From assembly GCA_032209605.1 (NCBI GenBank), contig JASFXZ010000018.1, positions 6,637,904 to 6,701,903 on the forward strand: a stretch of DNA of 64,000 bases, written 5' to 3'. Below, piece by piece: positions 1-14,200 of the stretch. The stretch comes from Mactromeris polynyma (Eukaryota > Mollusca > Bivalvia > Venerida > Mactridae). Below the pieces are notes generated by a model, which searched no databases, had not been told where the DNA came from, and saw only the letters and a program-made list of their open reading frames with translations. A program made the position numbers and the translations under genes. Within the stretch, counting starts at the first letter, position 1; the number at the start of each line of letters is the position of its first letter.

Positions 1-3000
1 TTTCAAACAAATTGACTCATGTAATATTCAGTTTCAATGTCATCTTTAAACTATCCCGGATTACATTATAGGCAGATAACCAAACCAATCATCCAGCATT
101 TTCAATTATCATCAATTTTTCACTCCACAGGAAACATTCAGCATGGCAACTTGAGTCGGTGGAAAATGATTTTTTCACACAAAACTATTGTAACCAAGGA
201 TTTGTTCAAGAAGCAGTCACATTAGTGTAGCAGAAAATAATTGATATCTGCAATTACAGCATTATGGAATATACACTGATTCACCTTGGATTCTAACTCC
301 AAACGCACTGATGGTTGGTGTGCTTGACCCAAGTTCATAAACCTGGGGCATAATCACAAATTTGTTTAGGCTGAAACTCAGACTTTAACTTTAAATTTGC
401 TAAAAATTATATTTACCAGTTTTTCTTTTTCATTAAACCTTAACAAATGAAATTTTGTCTAATATTTGTTGATATCCACTCTACACTTTTGCCAATTTTT
501 ATTAAAATCTATACAGTAATACTATCACAGAAGCCAAAAGAACAAGTAACATTTTAAAGTCCAAGTCTGAGTTTCTTAAAAGTTGTGTGAATAAGGCCGC
601 TGAGTTTCGAGACCAGTCACAGAACGCTGCCTAGACCAGTCACAGAACGCTGCCTAGACCAGTCACAGAACGCTGCCTAGACATTGGAAATTGTTTAAGA
701 CAGTGCTAAAAACAACCAAACCAGATCTGATGCAACAATTGTGAGTATAAAAAGTTAGTCTTGAAACTCATGCCTCAGTCATACAATCAACAGAGGCACT
801 CTGGTCTCCCAACTCCCGAGACCATGATGCTTGAGTTTCAAGACTGCCTATACAAACTCAGTCACATAACCGCACATGAAACACAGACCCAGCATGTCTC
901 CAATCACTGAGCTATTAATGCCGACAAATATTCATCATTCAGTATTTATACAACACATAGTATAACATACCCATAGAATTGTATCCATTAATTTCTTTTA
1001 TCAAAGCAATTAAGGATTACCAGCAAAATGCCACAACTAATTTGTCAGGCAGCATGAAAACTAATCAGTTTGGGGTTTTTTTACTAAAAAAGCAGGTGTT
1101 TAATAACAAACACATTCAGTATCAGGTGCTACAATACTTATGGTATTCATTTAAATGATAAGACTTTTTCTGATCAAATCACGAATCTTATTGTTTCACC
1201 AAACTGATTTCATGCCATTTGGAGTATTTTAAGTGTTAAATGAAGAAAATGGAAGCAATATGTGCATAAATAATTCAGGTGAAATCTCTCGTTTCTTCTG
1301 GTTTTCTGTGATACTTCCAACCAAATAAATCCTGCAGTATTTAACGGAGAAACGATGGATGTGGCATCTCGAAGACAAAGAATCATATATGGCTTGTATC
1401 ACCAGACTAAGTAAGTCTTTAACACCGATCTACTATGGTTTCATACAAATCAAATACGTCCAAAGATAGACAAAATATCTGAGCTAATTTCCTTCAAATT
1501 CCCTTCACAGCGAGAGGAAGAAAGTCCAGCTGTTCATGTGACAGTCCCATTTATAGTAACACCCATATATGACAATGGTAGAATTATAAAGATTGAACAA
1601 TCTGACCGACAAAATTATTCTCTCTTAAATTCTTAGAAGTCAAGTACAGCATTTGGACAGCCATGAGCCAAAATGAGAAGTTTACTGAAAGATAAAATAC
1701 CTACAGACTTTACGATAGATCTACTCCGGATAGTTATAAATATGGGTCTTTCATACACTGTAATCAAGTTTCATCTTGATTGGTTAAATTGCGTGGACTC
1801 TACTGCGTAAACAAGACTAACAATTTGTTAGTATAGTGAAATACGGCATTTTTTGATAACTCAAGGGCACATAACTCTAGACCCGCTAGTCAGAAATCAA
1901 ATTTTGTTGAAATGTTATAAGTATATACATTATGCATGAATATAATTAGGATTAGCGGAGAAATGAAGGAGTTAAAGTGTAAATGATTGTACATGGCATT
2001 TTTTGACAAATTAAGGGCCAAAACTTTTAATCTAACTAAGCTGAGAACTATTGCTCATACACATTGTATACATTGCTACAGAAATGTGGATGCTAGCGTG
2101 TAAACAATCAAATTGTGGACGACGGGACGGACGACAGACAGCCAACGATCCTAATCGCTCACAGTGAGCAATCAAGCTAAAATGTTATAGATAATCAACA
2201 ATCTTGAAGACACTAACAGCAAAGTATAGCGATATCCCTGTATATTTATCTAACTGGAAGTACGGTGCAGAACAATCAAGACCGACCCTAGCGGTATTGT
2301 AACAATTCTTTCCAATCACCAGGAAGAAATCAAGAAAAGTATAGAAAAGTGAAAAATCCTCGAGACAAACTCTGAATTAGCCATTCTCAAGGCATTATAT
2401 CCTCCACTATTCCTAAATAAGGTCTTATAAGACTGTCAGTAATTGATCAATAGGAAGTCTGTATTGTTGACAATGGGTCCAAAATCTGACACGCAGTCAG
2501 GAAAGAGAAGTAATTAGAAAAATGGCAATACCGCTGAAACAACCCGAGTATAAATGAAATAAGGGCAACCTCCCTAGGGCTATGACTATCTGTGAATCAA
2601 CCCTGCTTTTATATCGACTTAAACTGATTATGTCCAGATCTATCTGTTTAATGTACTACACCATAGTCTCAGGATAGTCATTCTAAATTACGATTGAAAT
2701 TCCAACTTAAATAGAACATTAGGCATTCTAACCTTTCCAGAAAACCAATTGGCGGGAAACGTACAAATTCACTCAGATTTCAATACAATCTTGTTTAACA
2801 CACTTCCAGTCATGAATGCACAGTTTGGTGCATAACTTGTAATATAACTGCTTCTTGACCGGAAATGAGCGACAATGATTTTGTGCAAAATACATTATAT
2901 ATTAAATAATTTATCCTACAGGGATCATCTAACATGTCACCCTTGTCAGCATTTTTATCATCATTCTTTTTGGTGTTATTGACGGATATTCTAGTTTTTG

Positions 3001-4865
3001 GTTTTTTTTTAGAACGGTTGTTACAATCTGTGAGATTATCAGCCAATGTAAACATGTTTTGGAAAAATATTGACCACTCAGCATATTGTACACATAATGG
3101 CATCCTGAACAAATCTTGAGTCGACAGTATGTATCTCACAGAACAGGAAAACAAAGAGTTATCTACCCTGAATCCAATCTTATCCACAAACAGCAACAAG
3201 TAGACAATATAATATATAGTATCTAAATAATTAAACACAACAGCTTTCTGTAAAATAGAAAAAATATCTCAATCAATCAGAATGAAATAATCTAATCCAA
3301 TAGTTGAGTATGGTACTATACATCACACATATCATTTCCACAAATACAGAACAGAATTCATACCCAACAATTCACCGACACATACACTGCTTTGACACAA
3401 CTCTTATGTAATTTAAAGGTTTTATCTGACACACATGTATACAAGGTCAGGGTATTCCCTAGGTTATTTCAGCAAGGGGTCCTTGCGTTTGAAAAATTGG
3501 GGGTCTTTCGTAAATTTGTGGGGTCCCAGATATGCAGTTTATACTTGACAAAAGTTTATTTAGGGGTCCCAGGGAAACAAAGTAAGTTGAAAATCCTAGA
3601 AAGAAAAGGGAGTCAGGGACTCAAGATTTCTATGTCAGGGAAATCTCTGCATGTTTTTACCATAACACATGTAATTAATTATACAAAATGTTACCATTAC
3701 CCAAAATAGAATTCTACTAAAACCAAATTCTTCTGAGAACAATAACAATCATCATCAAGCAATGCTAGATGACACAACTTTTACTGTATGATATTTCTCA
3801 GAATATGAGTCTCCTGCTGAGAGAACATCGAGTTTCCATTATAATCAACACTTCAAGTGTGTTGTTGACAATGTAACAAGAGCAATAACTTCAAGCATAA
3901 ACTCAATAAAATATAAGCGCATACACATAAAACATAAGAATAAGCCATATTATGCATTTAAACAGCGCAAAGCATGTATACAGACTTGAATGTAGATTGG
4001 TGCAGTTTACTGAGGCCGGGCGTAATGAATTGTATGTTTGTGATGTCCACCTTGACACACAGTTACGAGTCTCTGACTTACTAGTACTCTATTACACTCT
4101 TCCATTCCAGATTTCATTATTTCAAAACATGAATTTACAGTTAACTGAGAGAAACTATAGATGCTTCCATAGGACACAGATGCTCCACCCTACCACCACC
4201 CCCACTATAGGCTTTTCAGTAGAATGCAAATACTGTAAATATTGTAAAGGCTAAATAGTTTTGAAGAAATATGAATTGAATCCATCCTTTCAAGAGTTAT
4301 TGATTGGACACCAAATTGTCTTTAACTGAAATTGGCGAGGGGAGACAATTAACCATTGTTTGAACTGGTACTATAATATTTGATCATTCTTTAACAGGAG
4401 AAGTCAAAAGTGAGGGCCATTAGCAGGGTAATGTATTGACTTTGATATCATTACAGACATAACATTCTCACCAATCAAAGATATGGAGTGCCAACCAGAC
4501 ACTGATATAACACCTTGTGGCAAGTAACAAGCACTTACAGTAATCAGTATTTGATAGGATCAGATTTTATGCTGCTGCCAATCGGCATCAATCTATATTC
4601 AGATTTATTACAATCACAACTGGTAAAACTTGACCAGGCTCATAATCAGTGCCAGACAGTTGGGATCCTTTGGTTTCCAAAATTCCTATTCAAATGCTAT
4701 AATTGTAAAATAAATACTACAAGGTGGCAAAATTTGTTTCTTTGAGCCATGAAGAGGAAACCTGCCTGGAAGCAGTGATATCACAAGCCATCAATGTTAT
4801 GAAGATTATCACATTAAAATTAGACAAAACTATACAATAACCAATTTTCTGTCTAACACGTTCAC
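1..4865. other. Non-coding, repeat-containing sequence
   Basis: No exon could be supported on either strand. It holds three 23-bp tandem copies (611-679), an old repeat at about 1860-2170 that ends in a cgctcacagtgagc inverted motif after 'ggacggacgacagacag', and a fragment of the 'tccataggaca' family (about 4150-4400). It could be intron or 3' region of the minus-strand gene, or intergenic. Confidence 0.4.
611..679. repeat. Tandem repeat, 3 x 23 bp
   Basis: Three identical 23-bp copies beginning gaccagtcacagaacgctgc, ending before 'gacattgg'. A recent slippage or unequal-exchange product. Confidence 0.9.
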
Positions 4866-4867
4866 AT

Positions 4868-4985
4868 AGTAATTGGTCACAGTTAACCAGTTAAGAATAT
4901 ACCTGTATCTGTAATTGGTCGCAGTTGACCAGTTGAAAATACAGCTGCATCTGTAATTGGTCACAGATAACATCTAAGATTTAAC
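4868..4985. repeat. Outlying block of the 40/42-bp satellite (3 diverged copies)
   Basis: Three monomers with the core taattggtcacagttaacc, more diverged than the main array, separated from it by a 600-base non-repetitive island. Confidence 0.8.
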
Positions 4986-5589
4986 AGCTATCATTAAACA
5001 GCTGTATATATAATTTCTTTCGTTTGAGCAGACGAATTAGAAAGAAATTATTTTCCTTTAAATCGTGTAAAGTCTCCGATAGGGGTCGCGATTAGCGCAC
5101 GAAGTTTTTGTGCGTAACGCTAGTAAAATTATGTGTCAGTTCAGCTTTGGGTTACTGACCATTCTACACGATTAATTTTTTATTGACGTTAAGTATATTG
5201 GCGAAACAAATCTTGAGTCATACTTTAAATCATTATGTTTATAGTTTGTGACAATTCTTGAAGAATTTGATTATTTATCTATGAATTAGCAAATGGAATT
5301 ATCCGCCAAGGACATTGTGTTTTGTAAATAGTGAAGTGAAATGAAGGACAATTAGTGCAAACTTGGGAAGAAAACATTATATTGACATGTATTCATTATA
5401 TTGACAATGAACATGTGTGTTTAATATGTGTACGAATACGTGTGGATTGGTCAGTATAGCGACCCAGTGGATTGGTCAGTATAGCGACCCAAGTGCTTTC
5501 CGCAATTAAAATATGAATTTATGAAATGATAATTGTGTTTGTTTGTTTAATCTTAGTTTACTAAGGAGACGGTATAAGGTTTGAAGGAA
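4986..5589. other. Island between satellite blocks, with a hairpin and a 25-bp duplication
   Basis: Unique sequence splitting the satellite. It contains an inverted pair taaatcgtgta (about 5059-5069) and tacacgatta (about 5165-5174) around an inner hairpin gcgcacgaag/ttttgtgcg. It also has two identical 25-bp copies beginning gtggattggtcagtatagcg at 5442-5466 and 5467-5491, whose ggattggtcagt resembles the satellite core. No coding frame. Confidence 0.6.
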
Positions 5590-6574
5590 CTGTAATTGGT
5601 CACAGTTAACAGTTAAATTAAACAGCATTATTTGTTATTGGTCACAGTTAACAGTTAAATTAAACAGCATTATTTGTTATTGGTCACAGTTAACAAGTTA
5701 AGAACATCTGTATCTGTAATTAGTCACAATTAACCAGTTAAGAATACAGCTATATCTGTAATTTGTCACAGTTAACAAGTTAAGAACATCTGTATCTGTA
5801 ATTGGTCACAGTTAACAAGTTAAGCACATCTGTATCTGTAATTGGTCGCATTCAACCAGTCAAGTATACAGCTGTATCTGTAATTAGTCACAATTAACAA
5901 GTTAAGAATACAGCTGTATCTGTAATTGGTCACAGTTAACAAGTTAAGCACATCTGTATCTGTAATTGGTCACAGTTAACAAGTTAAGAACATCTGTATC
6001 TGTAATTAGTCACAATTAACCAGTTAAGAATACAGCTATATCTGTAATTGGTCACAGTTAACAAGTTAAGAACATCTGTATCTGTAATTGGTCACAGTTA
6101 ACAAGTTAAGCACATCTGTATCTGTAATTGGTCACATTCAACCAGTCAAGTATACAGCTGTAATTAGTCACAATTAACAAGTTAAGAATACAGCTGTATC
6201 TGTAATTAGTCACAGTTAACCAGTTAAGAATACAGCTGTATCTGTAATTAGTCACAGTTAACAAGTTAAGAACATCTGTATCTGTAATTGGTCACAGTTA
6301 ACAAGTTAAGCACATCTGTATCTGTAATTGGTCACATTCAACCAGTCAAGTATACAGCTGTATCTGTAATTAGTCACAATTAACAAGTTAAGAATACAGC
6401 TGTATCTGTAATTAGTCACAGTTAACCAGTTAAGAATACAGCTGTATCTGTAATTAGTCACAGTTAACCAGTTAAGAATACAGCTTTATCAGTAATTATT
6501 TGCATTCAACCAGTTAAGTATACAGCTGCATCTGTAATTAGTCACAGTTAACAAGTTAAGAATACAGCTGTATC
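5590..6574. repeat. Satellite array with 40- and 42-bp monomers and higher-order structure
   Basis: About 24 head-to-tail monomers with the core ctgtaattggtcacagttaa. Type A (40 bp) ends acatctgtat; type B (42 bp) ends atacagctgtat. A distinctive monomer with gtcacattcaaccagtcaag (first copy gtcgcattcaacc) recurs at roughly 5840, 6125 and 6325, showing that multi-monomer blocks were duplicated. The first two monomers (5590-5685) have a different end (aattaaacagcattatttgt). Confidence 0.95.
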
Positions 6575-9261
6575 ACTATTGAAACACAGGGACTTGTCAG
6601 TATAGGTCAATTTACAAGGAGTTGGTATTCACTAACATAAACAGAATACTGACATTTCTTTTCATATATCATAAAAATTCCCAAAATCCTGTTTGGGTCC
6701 TCTTGATATTGTGTGATTGCTAAGCATGATAGACTGATGCTATGCATGACTGAAATATAGTCATGCAGTGCAGTGTATTGTAACACTCCACTAGGTATTG
6801 TATCATAGCACAACTCTATAATTATATACCCACCAAAAGTCCCAGGAGACAATGTAACATTACAATGGCCCTAACGGGAGTCCATAAACATATTTACAAT
6901 ACAGAATTTATTACGCCAGACCTCCAACAGATATGGCCATACAATGCTACTTTATCTAAAACATAAACTTTTAAACTCAACGAATTCAACAAAGATCAAA
7001 CAAAGAATTTCTGTATTGCACATTAACAACCAACCTATACAAAACCATTATATTATACAGACTGATAGGAACGCAGCAAAGACATTATCAAGTCAAGCAT
7101 TTGCAACAAATACCTTGCACTTATTGTTACAGCTACTCAATTGCCAAACAAATGATATGCGAAGAGCACTTAAGTATGTTTTTATGCATCGCTTGCTCAT
7201 GACACATGTTTTATATCATACCCTCTTGATTCTATGACTTTCAGGCAAAAGAAATTGTAAAATTTGCACAATATAGCAAAGATACATCAAGATTGTCTAT
7301 AACAAATGCAAAATAAAACACATTTAGGCCAACCTTATAATATTTGTTTTTAATCCACAGACCAATGTCATTATATACACTGCATTAAGGCCGGCTAAGG
7401 TAGGGAAAATACATTTTATCAAATTCTCATTTTGAACTTGTTTATCTGCATTGTAATTAAGAAGCAGATAGACTTGTTTTGCTTTTACCCCTTAATTAGT
7501 TAATACAATTTCAGTTCAAGTACATTTACAGTAAGTGTAATACAACATCAGACTGCTTTTTCATCTTTTTCATTAGCAAACATCTCCATAGATACACCTG
7601 CTATAATTCCTCTATGACCCCATAAGGACTCGTGTACAAACTAGAGCTTGATGTTGGAAAAACGTATATGTCTCCCCCATATAATGCCCCCAAAGGGCAA
7701 AAACTCTGCTAAAGATAAGATTGCCAAAAATGCTGTTGATATATGTACAATAAGGCTTTGTGCTAATATCTCATGTAAAGTTTCACTGAATTCCTATCAC
7801 TGGTTTAAGAGAACAAGAGCATATACAAGCAAAATTTATCCAATTTTCATCACTATATACAGGGCTATTACTCTGCCAAAAATCTTACCAATCCATGCCG
7901 ACAATATGTACACAACTAGGCTTGGTGGTTTAGGAGAGCAAACACAGACAAACTTTGTGACATCCAGACAGACAGATCAACAGACACACTGATAGACAAC
8001 ACAACATCAATATGTCTCCACAAAGGGAGGATACAGAATTACGTAAATCATTGTGTTTTTTAATAAAATACTTAAAGTGTTAAGTACTGTATAATGTAAA
8101 CAGTATACTAATAAAATGGATTGTATTGGGTTGACAACATGACAAGTACTACAAAAATGCCCGACATTGAAATCAAACAATACCTGTACAATCAGTTAGA
8201 TTTGCAATGACGAAACTAAAGCAACAGGATTCTTTTAGAATAAGAATCAGATTTCCTAAAAGTATAATATTTTCATGTTTGCAGTTAAATATCTCTGATA
8301 GAGAGCATATTTTGTGGGTATGTTATGGGAAGGGAAACATAGAAAATTAAATCAAAACCTAATTGGTTTAGATACACTCCTATTAAAACTTCATAGTACC
8401 GCAGTTGTTCAAGAAAATTTGATTTATAAATTTTATGTAATTTCTCTGCGGCAACCTTCTAGGAAATTTACCCTCAAGAAACATTCTAACACATTTCCAA
8501 TAAAATGTGACTAAGAAAGGTAGAATTTATCAAAAATATGTATAAAAGATCATTATAGCTAACACAGATACAAGACACCCACCCATCAAGACAGAAAAAT
8601 CTTGAAAGCCAGATAAAACACTTGCTTCCAAGTTTCATTCAATACCTAATCATTGTTGCATGCAACTCACATCACCAGCATTCTCATTAGACACAAATTT
8701 CGAGATTTTTAATGTTCATCAGAATTTTATTGAGTTCATTAAGGAAACAGACATCACCAGCAACACCAGGGTGGCAAAATTCCTTCAAACAGCAACAACA
8801 ACAACAGTAAAAACCGCTGTGATGATGAAGCGTGGTGTCATAATGAGGCAACTGCAAACAGACATATGGGAATAACTAGGTGTTATTTCTTGAAGTATTC
8901 AACAGGCGAGAGCTGATGCCAGTTATCCGAACATCAAGTGCATAAACCAATAAACACAAAGAATTATATACCGCAGAAAAATAGAAAGTTTCACTAGATC
9001 AGTAGATGAAATAAAGGGGTGTGTATAATTGCACACTTATGCTTCACCAGTTACCATGAAATCAAAGTGTTAATGGCAATAAAGCACATTTCACCAACAT
9101 ACTCATCTAACAGTTCACCGCTTGTATTATGCTTACGTGTTTGGTTGTAGGTTCCACCTACATTCATACTGTTTTTGCTTGTAGCCAGCAAACAATCGCA
9201 TCACCTCGGCTATTTTTTTAAAATAGACCTCGGAAGTAACGTGCCGTATAGCAGTTCCAAA
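6575..9261. other. Non-coding sequence, no gene recognised
   Basis: AT-rich sequence without splice-framed coding segments. A dispersed-repeat fragment at about 7640-8010 contains 'catataatgcccccaaag' and ends in 'cagacagacagatcaacag', a style common in mollusc repeats. Confidence 0.35.
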
Positions 9262-9327
9262 ATGGCTGCAGAAAGCGAATGTATACTCCCTGTGGAAAGT
9301 ATGACCGAGATTTTTCAATCTTACTAA
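9262..9327 (+). CDS. Candidate first coding exon of an unidentified plus-strand gene
   Basis: 'ttccaaaATGGCTGC' starts MAAESECILPVESMTEIFQ and stops at 9325. A good donor (aaa|gtatga at 9299) would end the coding part after residue 12 in phase 1. The start sits in a locally less AT-rich stretch, and the ATG overlaps a YY1-like aaaatggc motif, as in some animal first exons. No homology was recognised. Low confidence. Confidence 0.25.
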   Translation: MAAESECILPVESMTEIFQSY

Positions 9328-9907
9328 GGAATACAATGCACATATAGGAATATTCATCAAGGTCTCATTCCGAACTGTTATGGAAATTGCCGAGATGTTG
9401 CAATTGGCTAGCAGATCAAGTGTTGCTGTACTAAAAGTGATACTATACAGTATCCATGTGACATGATACCATATCTAAGTAAGATTATACCGACACCTGG
9501 CCTACCTGCCCTCTAGTGTTACCCTAACAGTAAGCACCTCCAATGTAGTTACTAGTACCGTTTGAACAACTGTGGTATTTCGCGACTGGGGATCAAGCCC
9601 TGGACATCCCGCACAAAAGGTAAACACAGTACCACTTCGCTGGTTACATAAAATTTATACAGGAGAACCTTTAGAAAGGCTATGAAACTTTAGAAACAAG
9701 AATGGTTGAGTAAAGAGTAAACCTCTGAATACTTGTGCGCCGTCCCAGAGACTCTGTCATAGAGTGTTCTACTTGAGTTTGACATCAAGTAATATCATTC
9801 AAATTCTATCTAGCGTCTCCATTGTTTACATTTAGCATTATAAGAATAGCGCTAGGAATGGTTGCCCTAGTGTCAGGTTGATACAACTAGTTGTGGTGTC
9901 ATGTCTT

Positions 9908-9990
9908 GTACGTCTCCATGTCACATCTCCATGTCACGGCCCCATGTCACGTCTCCATGTCACGTACGTCTCCATGTCACGTCTCCATGG
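9908..9990. repeat. Degenerate short tandem repeat (ccatgtcacgtct)
   Basis: About six imperfect copies of a 13-bp unit, including ccatgtcacatct, ccatgtcacggcc and ccatgtcacgtct. The overlapping open frames in this stretch are by-products of the repeat. Confidence 0.85.
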
Positions 9991-11078
9991 CATCGTATCA
10001 CTCTGTACCACGCAGTATCATAAATTTCACACTAAGACCCCTCAAAAGATATTTTTCAGCAGGGGCCATTTGCATGGGTAAGTACTGTTATACCAAACAA
10101 ACAAGTTTTATACTATGGTCCATGTAGACAAAGTCAATTAAATGACCACTTATACAGAATAAAACAACATTCATGACATGAGATATTATATTCATGAATA
10201 GAGAGGATGCAAAACAGCGAAATGTGGCCATGTATATTAGCTGAAGACAATGAACATCATTCATGACTGGAATTTCCTGACATTTGCAACAATATTTCCT
10301 GCAAGTTGTTACCTTGGATACATATATTGCATCCTTTTCTAAGAATTTCTGGAATATACAACAACAAACAGGAAACAAATAAACTGCATGACACATTTTA
10401 TTAGGAGTGGAAAATTTACTGCCTCAAAATTGACATTAAACGTTCTGCCAATTAAGCTATAAATTATATTTTTCAACACATTTAGACAGTTATATATAAG
10501 TTTACATACCGTGCAAGACCTATTTAATGTGCCCACTCTATCAGGTGGGTCCCAACAACAGTACCACAGTTGAAACTTAAAAAATCTTGTTGTTTTTCAT
10601 CACTAGTAGCCTTTTCTCCAACAGTAAACCAGTCCACAGACATGGCTACAAATATACAGTTCAAAACTGTTGTCTTATCTTTTTAAACAACCAGTCGGGC
10701 CTCGTTCATTCAAATTCATCGAGTCCGAAATTTATTTCGAATAATATATGGTTTCAAATAGGCCATTTTAAATGTGCAAGACCTGATTGGGTCCTGATAT
10801 TTATTTCGGACGATACCAAGTATTTGGATAGACGGTTGTCAAATAAACAGGGTATGACTGTTATTTAATAACTATATTTTCAAACCTGACTTCAAGAAGA
10901 AATTTTCGACTCAAAAAACTTTTAACATTTTTTACAAAATTGTCTGCTCCAGTTCTGACTTAAAAGGTAAACATGCAGATACACAACTACTTATAGAGAA
11001 AGAGAGAGAAAATGATGATTGTCTTGTTAATGGGTGTAATCGACAAGTGCATTGTCATTATTTATTATTTCTTCATTC

Positions 11079-11243
11079 AGACAAGTTATGGTACGATTTT
11101 TACAATTTTGGGCAATTGACAAAAAAGGCCCATAATAATTATATGTACCAGGTTGGCGTTTTGCAGCGTGCGTTAAATAGGATATATACTGTGTTCGTGC
11201 TTTGGAAGACTACACCATTGTTAGTAAGAGAGGACAAAAACTA
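11079..11243 (+). CDS. Possible exon of an unidentified plus-strand gene
   Basis: A pyrimidine-rich acceptor (tttcttcattcag) is followed by an open frame KLWYDFYNFGQLTKKAHNNY... to PLLVREDKN and a stop. The amino-acid mix looks more protein-like than surrounding frames. No family was recognised and no donor of good quality is present. It may belong with the candidate start at 9262 and terminal exon at 23347, but this is speculative. Confidence 0.2.
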
Positions 11244-14200
11244 AATATGTGTGGTTCAGGTAAACTGACCTACCATAATTCTGACCCTAAGATAGATATT
11301 CGTTACCAGCAATTAACAAAGGAAATATATTTTTCTGACCTACCGACACAAATATCTTTGGCTATGTAACAAAACTACTTATATCTTTTTAGCCAGAAAC
11401 AAATTCTTCTTCTCTGAATTTAAATTGACAAATTTAATAAAATTTTATGATGTTTCAAAATATCTTATGTTTATCAACAAATTTCCTATTAAAACCAACA
11501 GACAAATGCCAAGAAATGTTTAGTTCATTTCAGCAATATTTTCAATCATCATCTTACAACTGTAAAACAGGAAGGGGTAGATGATTGTTCCAATGGGTTA
11601 CAGGGGCATGCATAAATAATCAAAGCACTGAAAGCACTTAAGTTATTTGGTATTGCATACTGGTTTTGTATTCAACACTTCCAGATTCACAGAAAGTACG
11701 AATCATTTTTGTCCATTGTTGAACCATTAATTGCGCAGTAAAGATTTAACTACCAGTATAGAGGTGTGCAGGTTACGCTCAGATGTTGAACTATTTTTTA
11801 ACCGATTCATTTCCCCATTATTCTTAGTTTTCATATTAAGGCAATACAACTTTCGAAAATTGCCATAGAACTAGTTGTTCAACTGAACAACTAAAAATTA
11901 ATGTAATTCAAATCACTTTCAATTGAACAAGACAGACAGAATGAAGCCATCACACAGATCACACAGCTTTCATTTCATAACTCAATTTTACCACAGACCC
12001 CAACCAACTTCAATGATTATTTTCACACTGAGAAAACTTCATTAGTGTCTCAATTCTAACATGAACTCCCGCCCTCCATAAAAATGGAGTTTTTCAATCA
12101 TAATACATGCCAAACAAATTCCTTTGAATTTCCATATAAAAAGATGTGACTGATTAAAATGCCATGTACTAGTAACCAACTCTCGTAAAAGCCATATTTT
12201 ATCTTGCTTTGTTTTTCTCATGTAGTCATTGGGGAAATATTCTCTCCAAATAAGAACAATAAAAGACTTAATTGCACTTGGAAACTGACCAAACAATAGC
12301 AATAAAATCAAGTGAAATGTCATAAAAAAATGGAAAATGGGACCAACTATAGTCAACTTCCTGTATGCTCTGGCTCGTATCAAAATGTTCACCAACTGCT
12401 CAGTTGTACGATAAATCTTTATCGATATAATTTGAGAACGGCCAAGCCTAACTGGAAATACCCTAGTGAATGAGGAATGCACATATTTTAATTACACCTA
12501 ATATGTGACCTTGATCTTGGAGGTGAAGTGTTAAAATACCCGATTCTTGCTTGCAAAAATACACTTTCGTGCCATGCTTAAAATTTGTGAAAAATTTCCT
12601 TGGAATCCATCAAATTATTCATAAGTTACAGCAGAAAAATGAAGAAAACTTGTTAACATTAAATGCAATCTCCTCACTTCAGGAATAACAAATATAAGGC
12701 TATACATTACTTGGACACCACTACTCACACATACAAATATAAGTGGTCAAATTCTTCATTTGCATACTATAACACAATCTGTCACTAAAGCAATCAAACA
12801 GTCTCCCCCAATTTTGACAAAATAAACCATGTCTGAACAAAACATATCATCACACTTTCTAGAATAACCCTTGGGTAAAGATTTACACAAAATCTTCCAC
12901 GATTACAATAAATTCCTACTTTAAGAAAGAAAACAAAAACATGTATTGAGCCATACTGCCATAGTGACAATAATTCAAAGCTTCGCAACCATCATCCTTT
13001 AACTGCCTTCTCGTCTCATAATGTCTTTTATTAGTTCTGTCTTCAATACAATACCGAGAAAATGCCGCGGAAAATTAATCAAATTTTCTCGCAGATCTTA
13101 AATCACTTTCTCTTGTGTATCCGATGAATATATCATCACTGGATATCTAATTATCCTTATTCATACTGTGAAAAAAGCCAGCATGTCCAGGAAAGTGGTG
13201 ACATCTTTCACTCTTATACAGAAATTTACTATATTTATAACGTACTTCACATGTAATTAGAAAGAAATATAGAGGAAACCACTCTCATTAAACTTTCATT
13301 AAAGCCATCAGATCAAGTAAGCATGGACTGAATTGAAGTAATACCACAAGTCAACCAGACGAGAGACGTAACCCGCATCACGAGCAGAAGGCAAAAATAA
13401 CCAGCATACAATTGTCCGAACGAGTAATATCTATATCAGAACTGTCAGCTGTGAAATGTATCCAAACAGAAGTCATTGCTCACAAAGACGGTACCCGCAG
13501 TTCCACAGCAAGATACATGCTTACTGTCAAGTTAAAAGACACAAATGAAGAAACACACAATGAACAGACAGAAAAAAAGCCAACAGACAACCAGATAGTT
13601 TGAAAACTAACTGTCGACAGGAATAGACAGGCAAGAAGAATAAAAATATGAACAATCTGTGAAACTCAACCGTGTAACAACAAAACAAATGAGAAATACA
13701 TGAACAAAGTAGCCAACATTATACAAGTACCAATATAATTGAAATGTCAGGTGAAAAGTGCACATATATTTAATCAAACTGTCAGATGAGAACTGTCCAA
13801 ACATAAAGAAAATTATCAACTCTGTCAGACATATCAGAAAAAGCTAATAAGACACACAAGGAGAAAGGCTAATAGACAATATACCGCCATATACAGCAAG
13901 AGAACTTTTAATAAGCCATGCTGGCAGCAATGGCAGAAAGAAGTTGATTAAGCAGGCTGACAACAGCAGAGAAAAATGTTCAATTAAAGACGACAATCAG
14001 AAACTTCGCTCCTCATAACTGGCACAATTTAATTACGTATAGTCAGCAAACTGAATTAAGACCGTAGAAGTAAACTTGGAATCGGGAAAGCTCTTGAAAG
14101 AATTCACAATAGATGATTGACGTAAGCAACAGAGTAATCTATAGATACATGGCAATAATCATAAGTTAGTGGATTATCTGCAAGAAACCTGTCAAATTGA

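Noticed and set aside
2810..3238. 142-codon minus-strand open frame as a gene
   Set aside because: The translation (MFNYLDTIYYIVYLLLF...) reflects AT-rich DNA; no motif or homology, and the opposite strand is also open.
5590..6574. CRISPR-like array
   Set aside because: The repeats are head-to-tail without unique spacers and the genome is animal; this is a satellite.
10049..10075. 18-nt microexon between 'tttttcag' and 'gtaagt'
   Set aside because: Good splice-site look-alikes, but no neighbouring coding context to support it.
12042..12482. 146-codon minus-strand open frame as a gene
   Set aside because: Hydrophobic and AT-driven composition, no recognised family, no splice or promoter support.
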